A DNA stretch of 22,413 bases from a virus. This document shows, in pieces, positions 7,077 to 14,410 of the stretch (positions are counted from its first letter, which is position 1; each line of letters begins with the position of its first letter). The stretch spans positions 1 through 22,413 of IMG/VR virus record IMGVR_UViG_3300035660_000335; one strand, written 5' to 3'. Under the pieces are notes generated by a model. That model had not been told where the DNA came from. It searched no databases and saw only the letters and a list, made by a program, of their open reading frames with translations. The position numbers were made by a program, and so were the translations under genes.

Positions 7077-9770
7077 ATGCCAACAGTCAATCAGTCAATC
7101 CGAGCGTTCCTTGAAGCCCAGTTGCCGCGTCACAACGGCCCGGACTTGCTTCGACGAATCCTCATTCACTTCCCCGGACTGGAGGTCCAAGTCAAGGTTG
7201 CTGCCGACTCTGGCGAACCCGTGGACGGCAAACGGAGCACGTATACCGATGGTGTAAACGAGTGGTTCAATATCCGCACGCCCAAGAAGGCCGACAGTCA
7301 GCCTGAGTGGCATGACTATGAACTTCAATGGCCACTCGATCTTCACGCGGAGGCCATTGGTTGTACGGGTTGGGAGTGGACGACACGACGATCATTGTGG
7401 GTGGCCTTTGACGTGGACTCCTTAATCGGCCACGCGAAGGGGGTGGGACTAACAGACGAAGAGCTGGAGAAGGTCAAGTCGATGGCGTGCGACTTGCCGT
7501 ACGTCGAAGTCCGCCGCAGCACCGGCGGCACCGGGCTTCACCTCTATGTCTATCTTGACAGAATCCCCACCGAAAATCACACCGTCCATGCCGCACTGGC
7601 CCGCGCGGTGCTGGGCATGATGAGTTCCACCACGGGCTTTGATTTTGCGAGCCAGATCGATGCCTGTGGAGGCAACATGTGGGTCTGGCACCGCAAGATG
7701 ACTGCTGAGAACCACGGCCTAGAAATTATCAAGTCGGCGACCCAAACACTCTCCAGCAGTGATTTACCAGCCAACTGGCACGACCACCTGGCTGTCGTCA
7801 CCCGCCAACGAGCGAAAGTCCTAATCGCCAACCTGCCGGCCGAGGACATTGACCCGTTCGAGAGTCTTGCCAGTAGTCGTCGATTGGTTCCCCTGGATGC
7901 GATGCACAAGGCAATCATTGAAGAACTCGGCCGCTCCGGATTTTCCACTGTATGGGTGCCGGACTTCCACTTGCTGCAAACCCACACCCACGCGCTACAA
8001 GCCCTAATTGACAACCCCGAACACCGCACCAGCCTAAAGCTCAAAGGTTTCTTCCGGACGAATTCAAAGGGACGGGACCCCGCAACGCCCAACTGCTTCT
8101 GCTTCCCCGCCGAAGATGGAGCATGGCGGGTATACCGATTCTCTCCCGGTGTCGACGAGGCCGACATGTGGGAACAGGATGGTGTGGGTTGGACCACCTG
8201 CGACTTCAACAAAGCCGCCAATCTGTCAACGGCCGCAAAAGCGGGCGGCGGCACCGAAGCCCCGAACAATGGTGGCTATGTATTTCCGACTGCCGTCGAA
8301 GCCGGTGAAGTCGTGGAGGTACTTGGGCAAAAGTTGGACATCCCCGAACACCTCCAACAACGGGAAACCCGACTGAAGACCCAACGGGACGGAAGGATTG
8401 TCTTCAGCATCACCAAAGAAAACAAAGAGGAAGTAGCCCCTCCGGGATGGATCAACGATGGCAAAAAATTAACGCGCGTGTTGAAAGTGAAGTCGGAGGT
8501 TCAGGCTCAAGCGAACGAAGAGAGTTATGCCGAGCACGACAAGATCGCCCGTTTCGTGGTAACTCCGGCTGGTCGTAGCGCTGGCTGGTACGGCCGGGCA
8601 CAGAACGGCGTCTGGGTTGACGGTAACAAGGACGATATGAGGGGACTACTGCTTAGAGAAGGTAAATCGAAGCCCGAGGTTGACGTAATCATCGCAGATA
8701 TTTGGGCACGGCACTGGAAGCTTGTCAATCTGCCATTTCAACCCGAATACCCCGGTGACCGTCAATGGAATTTGGACGCGGCCCAATATAAAGTGAAGCC
8801 GGCCGACGCAGAAGGACCACACCCACACTGGGACATGATCTTGCAGCACTGCTTCTGCGACTTGGATGGGCCATTGAAGGAAATGCCGTGGGCACAGCGA
8901 GCCAACATCCGGACCGGGGCCGACTATGGACTACTCTGGTCGGCCTGCCTGTTGCGTGAACCCTTTTGCCCTTTGCCCTACCTATTTTTGTACGGCGACG
9001 AGAACTGCGGCAAATCAATTTTCCACGAAAGTTTTGCCATTCTCGTCACTAAGGGTTTGGTTAGTGCAAACAACGCCCTTCAAAATCAAAATGGATTCAA
9101 TGGGGAACTAGCAACAGCCATCCTCGCGTATGTGGAAGAAATCGACATCTCCCATACGCCGGGAGCGCTGGCCAAAATCAAAGAATGGGTACTCAGTCCG
9201 ACGTTTCCCGTACGGAAGATGCGGACCGACACCTACGCCATTCCGAATACTCTACATTTCGTCCAAACCTCTAATTACCCGGAGTATTGCCCCATTTTCC
9301 CGGGCGACACGCGGATTACCATGGCCCACGTTGCGCCACTGGAAATCGAAATTCCCCGCCGAAAGATGGACGATTATCTCAAAGAAGAGGCGCCAGCCTT
9401 CCTTCGCACGCTGCTTGACTTGCCACTGCCAAGTGCGGACGGCCGACTTCGCATCCCCGTAGTCGAGACACACAACAAGGTGGCCGCACAAGACCTCCGC
9501 CGAACCCCGGTGGAGCAGTTCATCGCGGAACACTGCCACGCGATACCGGGAAGCCGGATTCCGTTCTCGGATTTCTGCGAACGGTTTCGTGCTCAACTGC
9601 CGGATGAAGAGGGAGTGAAGTGGAGCAAACCGCGTATCGCCCGCGCGCTGCCATCGAAGCACCCCGCGGGTTCGCATACCGGAAACGTAAAGTACGTCGT
9701 CAATCTATCCTGGGACCCCGAAACACCGACTGAGCCCTGGGTCGTCGTCGATGGGAGGCTGACCCGATGA
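7077..9770 (+). CDS. Primase-superfamily 3 helicase fusion (replication protein)
   Basis: This 897-residue protein is likely the virus's primase-helicase. The N-terminal part has archaeo-eukaryotic primase features: VAFDVDS (D112 and D114, candidate metal ligands) and STGGTGLHLYV (148-158), followed by FDFASQIDACGGNMWVWHRK. The C-terminal third is a D5/SF3 helicase: Walker A GDENCGKS (640-647), Walker B YVEEID (685-690), and motif C around VQTSN (729-733) with GDTRIT after it. Such proteins make primers and unwind DNA at the origin. The ATG at 7077 has AAGAGG seven bases upstream and beats an out-of-frame ATG at 7054. It lies directly beside the repeat-rich control region, which supports an origin there. 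Its last codons overlap the next start (ATGA). It appears complete. Confidence 0.93.
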   Translation: MPTVNQSIRAFLEAQLPRHNGPDLLRRILIHFPGLEVQVKVAADSGEPVDGKRSTYTDGVNEWFNIRTPKKADSQPEWHDYELQWPLDLHAEAIGCTGWEWTTRRSLWVAFDVDSLIGHAKGVGLTDEELEKVKSMACDLPYVEVRRSTGGTGLHLYVYLDRIPTENHTVHAALARAVLGMMSSTTGFDFASQIDACGGNMWVWHRKMTAENHGLEIIKSATQTLSSSDLPANWHDHLAVVTRQRAKVLIANLPAEDIDPFESLASSRRLVPLDAMHKAIIEELGRSGFSTVWVPDFHLLQTHTHALQALIDNPEHRTSLKLKGFFRTNSKGRDPATPNCFCFPAEDGAWRVYRFSPGVDEADMWEQDGVGWTTCDFNKAANLSTAAKAGGGTEAPNNGGYVFPTAVEAGEVVEVLGQKLDIPEHLQQRETRLKTQRDGRIVFSITKENKEEVAPPGWINDGKKLTRVLKVKSEVQAQANEESYAEHDKIARFVVTPAGRSAGWYGRAQNGVWVDGNKDDMRGLLLREGKSKPEVDVIIADIWARHWKLVNLPFQPEYPGDRQWNLDAAQYKVKPADAEGPHPHWDMILQHCFCDLDGPLKEMPWAQRANIRTGADYGLLWSACLLREPFCPLPYLFLYGDENCGKSIFHESFAILVTKGLVSANNALQNQNGFNGELATAILAYVEEIDISHTPGALAKIKEWVLSPTFPVRKMRTDTYAIPNTLHFVQTSNYPEYCPIFPGDTRITMAHVAPLEIEIPRRKMDDYLKEEAPAFLRTLLDLPLPSADGRLRIPVVETHNKVAAQDLRRTPVEQFIAEHCHAIPGSRIPFSDFCERFRAQLPDEEGVKWSKPRIARALPSKHPAGSHTGNVKYVVNLSWDPETPTEPWVVVDGRLTR

Positions 9771-9955
9771 GACCACTATCCATCAACGATTTAATTACTG
9801 TTGCGAACTACCTGCTTTGTACCAAAGCCAAGTTACGGACGGCGCTCAGCGAACTAGGATTCGATCCCGACAGGTACCCGCGCATCCGCGCATGGTTACG
9901 CGAACTCCATGTCCGGCAAGAGAAGACGACGCACCTTTGGATTTACGAGGAATAG
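9767..9955 (+). CDS. Small hypothetical protein (62 aa)
   Basis: The protein begins MRPLSINDLITVANYLLCT and ends THLWIYEE. The ATG overlaps the primase-helicase stop in ATGA, so it is probably translated by coupling. It is compact and helical with no recognisable motif. The pattern LRTALSELGFDPDRYPRIRAWL could form a small helical DNA- or protein-binding unit, but nothing decides this. Position suggests a replication accessory. No family was recognised. Confidence 0.7.
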   Translation: MRPLSINDLITVANYLLCTKAKLRTALSELGFDPDRYPRIRAWLRELHVRQEKTTHLWIYEE

Positions 9956-9958
9956 ACA

Positions 9959-10360
9959 ATGACCGCCCCTACAATAAAAGACTCGGGTTCAAGGTCCAAA
10001 TTTTGCACCGGAGCAGTACGTGATTGCCAGACTGGCAAGGGACGCATGGACCTACTCCCTATGCGGACACTGATCCGCCTAGCCCAGCACTTCGAGGAGG
10101 GCGCGGTGAAGTATGGCGACGACAACTGGCGCAAGGGGATTCCCCTTCGTAGGTTCGCCGACAGTGCCCTGCGTCACCTCTGCAAGTTCCTGCGAGGCGA
10201 CCGAGACGAGCCGCACCTGATTGCGGCCGTCTGGAATCTGGCCTGCCTCTACGAGACCCAATCTCTCATTGAAGAGGGTCTACTGCCGACGGCGCTAAAT
10301 GATCTGCCGAACAATCCCCTTGAAGTCCAGAAGAACCCGCTCAACATCCAACCAACATGA
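9959..10360 (+). CDS. DUF5664 / dATP-dGTP diphosphohydrolase N-terminal-like protein
   Basis: This 133-residue protein has the hallmark pattern of a common phage domain: FCTGAVRDCQTGKGRMDLLP, LIRLAQHFEEGAVKYGDDNW.KGIPL.RF.DSALRHL.KFL.GDRDEPHL.AAVWN. Databases name related domains dATP/dGTP diphosphohydrolase N-terminal (DUF5664), related to MazG-like helical nucleotide hydrolases. Acidic residues in the two EEGA/GDRDE helices could bind metal. If active it would hydrolyse purine deoxynucleotides and shape the dNTP pool. Enzymatic activity of this single-domain form is inferred. No purZ-type adenylosuccinate synthetase is visible nearby, so a modified-base pathway is not supported here. The start at 9959 has GAGGAA six bases upstream. 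Confidence 0.82.
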   Translation: MTAPTIKDSGSRSKFCTGAVRDCQTGKGRMDLLPMRTLIRLAQHFEEGAVKYGDDNWRKGIPLRRFADSALRHLCKFLRGDRDEPHLIAAVWNLACLYETQSLIEEGLLPTALNDLPNNPLEVQKNPLNIQPT

Positions 10361-10830
10361 AACGAATCCCGCTGACGAAAGGCAAGGAAGCCTTAGTAGA
10401 CGACGAGGATTACGAATACCTGATGCAGTGGAAGTGGTACTACCACGGTCACTACGCCGGGCGAAATCTACCTCGTGCGAACGGTAAACAGAGGAATATA
10501 TTCATGCACCCTGTAATTGCCGGTCTTTTGGGCCTGCACAAAGGACACCTTGACATCGACCACGCTGATGGCAACAAACTAAATAATCAAAGAGCTAACC
10601 TACGGATTGCAACTCGATCCCAAAACAAAGGCAACGGCGTTCGATACGTAACTAACACAACAGGTTTCAAAGGTGTCACTCAGTTTCGAGACAAGTGGAT
10701 GGCTCGAATACAACTTGACGGCAAACGTGTTTATTTGAAGTGCTGGGGCACACCAAAAGAAGCTGCCCTTGCATACAACGAAGCTGCCTCCCGATACTTC
10801 GGGCAGTTTGCACGGTTAAACACTCTTTGA
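10357..10830 (+). CDS. HNH endonuclease with AP2 DNA-binding domain
   Basis: This 157-residue free-standing homing-type endonuclease has an HNH core at ~48-90 (MHPVIAGLLGL, HLDIDHADGNKLNNQRANLR.AT..QN). An AP2-like three-stranded DNA-binding domain follows at ~101-155 (TGFKGV….KWMARI.LDGKRVYL..W.T.KEAALAYNEAA). This architecture is well known in phage mobile endonucleases that cut intein-free, intron-free or homing-free alleles. It overlaps the upstream stop by ATGA and ends three bases before the exonuclease. It is therefore tightly fitted in the operon and not obviously disrupting a neighbour. No intron boundary was recognised around it. It is likely a selfish element and not a replication factor. 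Confidence 0.92.
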   Translation: MKRIPLTKGKEALVDDEDYEYLMQWKWYYHGHYAGRNLPRANGKQRNIFMHPVIAGLLGLHKGHLDIDHADGNKLNNQRANLRIATRSQNKGNGVRYVTNTTGFKGVTQFRDKWMARIQLDGKRVYLKCWGTPKEAALAYNEAASRYFGQFARLNTL

Positions 10831-10833
10831 GAC

Positions 10834-11430
10834 ATGGGAAGGCCTACATTGCATTATCTCTACGGCAACGTCATCGCCGCAATTGACGTAGAAACCACCG
10901 GTACACTGGCCGGCTACCATGACTTGATACAGATTGCCATCGTCCCGCTAGATGCCAAACTGCACCCGTCAGGGTCCCCATTCTGCTCCTACGTGCGCCC
11001 CGAGCACCCCGAGCGTGCCGACCCAAGCGCTTTGCAAATCAACCATCTCGATCTCGAAACCCTCCAAGACGCCCCAACCCAAGAGCGAGTAGTCGATCTA
11101 CTCCAAGAGTGGTTCGACGAACTGGACTTGCCGGTCGACAAGCGCCTCATCCCACTGGCACACCGCTGGACGTTTGAGAATAGCTTCCTCACGGCCTGGC
11201 TGGGGACTGCCGGTCTGGAGCACTTCTTCCACATCCACCCGCGGGATGCCATGATCCTCGCACTAGCATTCAAGGACAAGTGCGGATTGCTCGGTCTGCC
11301 CATGCCGTTTGAGAGCGTGTCCCTGACCAATCTGTGCCGAGTCTACGGGATCACAAACACGAAGCCGCACGACGCTTTAGCAGACGCAATCGCTGAGGCG
11401 GAACTGTACCGGAAACTTCTAGGCAGTTAG
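10834..11430 (+). CDS. DnaQ-like DEDDh 3'-5' exonuclease
   Basis: This 198-residue protein is of the RNase T/DnaQ exonuclease fold. Exo I is AAIDVETTG (D18, E20). Exo III is HDALADA (H179, D184, the DEDDh spacing). The Exo II region reads AHRWTFENSFL, where the usual FD is FE (E115), a conservative change at a metal-binding position that could alter activity. Family members proofread DNA or trim RNA or DNA ends. Beside a primase-helicase, a proofreading or recombination role is plausible but inferred. There is no polymerase in the window. The start is weakly supported by Shine-Dalgarno. The stop TAG overlaps the stop of the convergent gene (TTAG at 11427-11430), so there is no intergenic terminator. 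Confidence 0.88.
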   Translation: MGRPTLHYLYGNVIAAIDVETTGTLAGYHDLIQIAIVPLDAKLHPSGSPFCSYVRPEHPERADPSALQINHLDLETLQDAPTQERVVDLLQEWFDELDLPVDKRLIPLAHRWTFENSFLTAWLGTAGLEHFFHIHPRDAMILALAFKDKCGLLGLPMPFESVSLTNLCRVYGITNTKPHDALADAIAEAELYRKLLGS

Positions 11431-11852
11431 TACAACCCCTTCGGGCAGTGCTCCGTCGCCATCTTGATCTTGTTCCGAAGTGGCGAGCCGGTGGGCGCAA
11501 TGTTGCATCCGCAACCACGGCACTTCTGGCCAACTCGCCAATCACACTTAGCACAGTGTGTCTCATAGAGTTGACGAACCTCTTCATCGGTGCGTTCAGG
11601 TCGACCGGCCGTAACCCAGCCGCCTAGTGCCATTGTATAGTGAATTGCCTGCCGTGTCAGACTTGGCATGGTCGGTAATTTGCTGCGCGGACAAGTGGCG
11701 CACTGCTCATCTGTCACCTCCTTCGTGAAGAAGGCGCAGGCGGGGTCGGCACAGCGCACGATCGTTCGCTGTTCTTTGCGGATCACAATGACGTTTCGCC
11801 GGTCACAAACCATAGTCCTATCCCAGTAGTCAAGAAGTATCAGATTGATCAT
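11427..11852 (-). CDS. Cys-rich putative zinc-binding phage protein
   Basis: This protein of up to 141 residues has two Cys clusters. The first is CADPAC….EQCATCP and the second, C-terminal, is HCAKCDWRVGQKCRGCGCNI….ATEHCPKGLY. The second resembles a small zinc-binding tail seen in many phage proteins (CxxC…CxxCGC…ATExCPxGxW). Its function is unknown. Two starts are possible: ATG at 11852, or ATG at 11813 (MVCDRRNVIVIRKEQ), which has AGGA just upstream. It is the last gene of the late minus-strand run and converges with the exonuclease gene with overlapping stops. Structural zinc binding is a reasonable inference. The partner and role are unknown. Confidence 0.75.
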   Translation of the reverse strand: MINLILLDYWDRTMVCDRRNVIVIRKEQRTIVRCADPACAFFTKEVTDEQCATCPRSKLPTMPSLTRQAIHYTMALGGWVTAGRPERTDEEVRQLYETHCAKCDWRVGQKCRGCGCNIAPTGSPLRNKIKMATEHCPKGLY

Positions 11853-11886
11853 GTACTACCATAATTGCCGATCAGTGAGGTGCATT

Positions 11887-12306
11887 TTAGTATACTGTAG
11901 ATCGAAGAATTTTTCCATTCGAGTTAGTTCCAGCAAGAGCAATTCCGTTGCCAAGGTAACAAAGAGCGCTAACAAAAGTCTCACTAAATTGCTGACCTAA
12001 ACTTGACCATGATGCTCCGTAGTTAGCGGACCGAAGAATTTTTCCATTCTCGGCAGTTCCAGCAAGAACAATTCCATTAGTGAGGTAAGCAAAATCCCAA
12101 ATCTGGGTATCATTATATTGCCCACCTACGTGTACCCATGTTGCTCCGTAATCAGTGGATCGAAAAATGCGTCCAGTTGCACTGGTTCCCGCAAGAGCAA
12201 TTCCGTTACCGAGGTAGCAAATATCGTGAATACAAACCTCACTGAGTTGCTGACCTAAGTTGTACCACGTTACTCCATAGTCAGGTGATTCGAAGAATTT
12301 GTCCAT
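11887..12306 (-). pseudogene. C-terminal part of a frameshifted Asp-box propeller fibre gene
   Basis: This 139-residue frame continues the repeat domain of the adjacent collagen-like protein in a different frame. It holds Asp-box (BNR) repeats of the type LGNGIALAGT…GKILRS.DYGATW, which form beta-propeller blades in sialidases and related proteins. The first ATG (12306) has no Shine-Dalgarno and lies inside a repeat. The upstream ORF ends at the point where the repeat period is one base too long. Removing one base would join the two into a 448-residue protein spanning 11887-13234. The last blade is cut short (RSTVY then stop). It is probably not translated independently unless the ribosome shifts frame. 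Confidence 0.8.
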
Positions 12307-12520
12307 GTGCGCTAGTTCCAGCGAGAATAATTCCGTTACCGAGGTAGCAAAGACTCACAATCGCCGTCTCCCCGGATGACTGATCTGACCATGTTGCTCC
12401 GTAGTCAACGGATCGAAGAAGTTTTCCATGTGGGTAAGTTCCAGCAGAAGCAATTCCGTTACCGAGGTAGCAAAGACTCACAATCGCCGTCTCACTAAGT
12501 TGCTGGCCTAAGTCCGTCCA
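11904..12520 (-). repeat. Five propeller-blade repeats, period 129 bp
   Basis: Blade-coding units start at 11904, 12033, 12162, 12292 and 12415 (aligned on cgaaga). The intervals are 129, 129, 130 and 123 bp. The 130 marks the frame-breaking extra base near 12284-12292. The 123 is a clean two-codon deletion. Copies share long identical stretches, so recombination between them is likely. Confidence 0.85.
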
Positions 12521-13234
12521 AGACTTACCAAACGATTCGATGAAAGCCTTATTAAGAGTAGCGATAGTAGTAAGATCAGCGCCTGGGGGACCGCTCGGAC
12601 CGCTTGGACCGCTCGGACCGCTTGGACCGCTTGGACCGCTTGGACCGGTCGGACCGGGGTCACCGGGGTCACCGGGGTCACCGGGGTCACCGGGGTCACC
12701 GGGGTCACCGGGGTCACCTTGAGGGCCACTTGGACCGCTCGGACCGCTCGGACCGCTCGGACCGCTCGGACCAGGATCACCTGGGTCACCGGGGTCGCCT
12801 GGGTCGCCTGGGTCGCCTGGGGGACCGCTCGGTCCACTCGGACCGCTCGGACCGCTTGGACCGCTCGGACCGCTTGGACCTGTGGCCCCAATTGCAGCCA
12901 ACACATCCCAATAGGTCCCGTTAGGTGGTTGCTGATTCGTGCACCCCAAGATGCAAACGTAAGAAGTTCCAGCACTGGTGACTGCATCATCGACCGCATA
13001 AGCATGGTCACCGTCCCAGGTCCCGTGCCAATTCACGCCTTCTGGGCCTTGTGGTCCCACTACCCCGTTTGATCCGAAAGCAACCTCTAAGACTTTCCCC
13101 TGAGTTGCAATCAATTCGGCGGTAAGACGGTCCCAATCCTCGTCCGTGGGATTACAACTGAACTTGTCCCGCAAAAGGTTGCCTGTCTTTCCGTCCCAAA
13201 CCGAATCAGGGAAACTTGGTTGTATTTTACTCAT
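12281..13234 (-). CDS. Collagen-like tail fibre, truncated by a frameshift
   Basis: This is a 317-residue fibre or receptor-contact protein. Residues ~1-55 ([12 protein letters not shown]…[15 protein letters not shown]) resemble the N-terminus of the large collagen-like protein ending at 16521, probably a virion attachment domain. Next comes a carbohydrate-binding-like module ([17 protein letters not shown]…YVCILG…W). About 100 residues of Gly-X-Y (GPSG, GDPG blocks) follow, then the first Asp-box blades. It stops (RIT then TGA) where the blade should read DYG.TW, so most of the propeller is in another frame downstream. Its ATG overlaps the glycosyltransferase stop (ATGA). The function as a host-adsorption fibre is inferred from domains and context. 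Confidence 0.85.
   Translation of the reverse strand: MSKIQPSFPDSVWDGKTGNLLRDKFSCNPTDEDWDRLTAELIATQGKVLEVAFGSNGVVGPQGPEGVNWHGTWDGDHAYAVDDAVTSAGTSYVCILGCTNQQPPNGTYWDVLAAIGATGPSGPSGPSGPSGPSGPSGPPGDPGDPGDPGDPGDPGPSGPSGPSGPSGPSGPQGDPGDPGDPGDPGDPGDPGDPGPTGPSGPSGPSGPSGPSGPSGPPGADLTTIATLNKAFIESFGKSWTDLGQQLSETAIVSLCYLGNGIASAGTYPHGKLLRSVDYGATWSDQSSGETAIVSLCYLGNGIILAGTSAHGQILRIT
12580..12886 (-). repeat. Collagen-coding 9-bp repeats
   Basis: Tandem copies of ggaccgctt/ggaccgctc and ccggggtca encode GPS and GDP triplet blocks of the fibre stalk. Blocks alternate: six or seven GPSG-type, then GDPG-type, and repeat. Unspaced, coding-frame repeats of this kind expand and contract by slippage. They are not a CRISPR array. 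Confidence 0.9.
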
Positions 13235-14388
13235 TTCATCGTCTCAAAAGTTGTCAACCAGTTAAGTTGTTGGCGCTCACGCTCGGCGTACCAACCTTGG
13301 CCCCACAGGTCCGTCAACATCTGAAAGTATTCCTGATATTTCCACCGCACACGATCCATACTATAATTCGCCATGGCTCGTTCGTGGATGTACTGCGGGT
13401 CCAACGTGGACGCACTCTTAGCCGCAAAGAGAAAGTGGTCAAGGGTTCGGCAGCGAAATCCCGTCTTGCCGTGCTCGACCGTTTCGGGGAACGCGCCGAA
13501 ATCGGTCGTGATAACGGGTGTCCCCGCCATTTGGGATTCGATTGCCACCGCGCCGAAAGGCTCTAAATATACAGTTGGAACGAATGTCGCGATAGCGTTC
13601 TGGTACAACTTCGCCCGCTTCTCTCCGGTGGCAAAACCGACGTACTCCAGGTTGTCGCCTGCGTAAACTTCGCCGTCCGCGCAGTGGATTCGGTTGCCGT
13701 CCACCTTGACGCATCCCTGCCCCGCGATCTTCAACTTTGCGCCCAACCGCTTGCATGTCTCGACAGCGATGTTGATGCCTTTGCGTTTGATGAGCCGGCC
13801 TAGGTAGAGGTAGTAATCGCCCTTCTCAACTTGGAGCGGGTAGTCGGCCGGGTTCAGATAATTTTGGATCACCGCGTCGTAAAAGTAACCGTTCGGATCG
13901 AATCCGCCCTCAGCGCCATAAATCTTGTGCATGTGGGCGTAACTCTCGAAGACCCGATACTTGGCAAAAGTGCCGTTGTAACCAATGCCGTACTCGACCA
14001 CCATCACGTCATTGCCGACAGTCTCAGCCAACGACTGATTCAATGCGCCCATGATGATGCACACGAAGTCGCGTGACTGCTTCCGTTTGTTGATCTCAAC
14101 GGCAGTCCGATCGTTCATCAACTTCCAATACGGTGCCCTGCCTGACCAATCCACCTCGTAGAGGGTATTAGGATCGTAAGAGCCGAAGAACGACTCTTGC
14201 TCCGCGCGAGACATGATCGTCACGTCCTCGTCGCACTCCACCTCGCTTCCCTCTACACCGTAGTGGTAAACCTCGTGACCAAGACTCTTCATCATCTGGA
14301 TAAAGTGCAGGGTCTTCATGGTAAACGCACATGCAGAATGAAATACATTCGTCTGGGTATGTGGCAAGGCAACAACGTGAAATCGCAT
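13231..14388 (-). CDS. GT4-type glycosyltransferase (GT-B fold)
   Basis: This is a retaining GT-B glycosyltransferase of 385 residues. The C-terminal nucleotide-sugar domain shows [19 protein letters not shown] (~192-210), [17 protein letters not shown] and the donor-binding motif EPFGAVAIE (E276-x7-E284), followed by [25 protein letters not shown] set the start at ATG 14388 ([12 protein letters not shown]), which has AAGGTG just upstream and follows the upstream stop by 22 bases. An earlier ATG at 14424 lies inside the previous gene. The sugar and acceptor are not known. Its place between two fibre genes, coupled by ATGA to the collagen-like one, suggests glycosylation of fibre proteins. Modification of host surface sugars or of DNA are alternatives. 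Confidence 0.88.
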   Translation of the reverse strand: MRFHVVALPHTQTNVFHSACAFTMKTLHFIQMMKSLGHEVYHYGVEGSEVECDEDVTIMSRAEQESFFGSYDPNTLYEVDWSGRAPYWKLMNDRTAVEINKRKQSRDFVCIIMGALNQSLAETVGNDVMVVEYGIGYNGTFAKYRVFESYAHMHKIYGAEGGFDPNGYFYDAVIQNYLNPADYPLQVEKGDYYLYLGRLIKRKGINIAVETCKRLGAKLKIAGQGCVKVDGNRIHCADGEVYAGDNLEYVGFATGEKRAKLYQNAIATFVPTVYLEPFGAVAIESQMAGTPVITTDFGAFPETVEHGKTGFRCRTLDHFLFAAKSASTLDPQYIHERAMANYSMDRVRWKYQEYFQMLTDLWGQGWYAERERQQLNWLTTFETMK

Positions 14389-14410
14389 TTTACACCTTTT
14401 ATACTGGGCC

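Noticed and set aside
7054-7257. Plus-strand ORF starting at ATG 7054 in the control region
   Set aside because: It is out of frame with the primase-helicase. The strong AAGAGG fits the ATG at 7077, and the encoded sequence looks like a shadow.
11427-11430. Bidirectional terminator between the convergent genes
   Set aside because: The two stop codons overlap (TTAG), and no hairpin with a T run was seen at the junction.
12580-12886. Regular short repeats that resemble a CRISPR array
   Set aside because: The repeats are contiguous 9-bp codon triplets without unique spacers and lie in frame in a Gly-X-Y protein.
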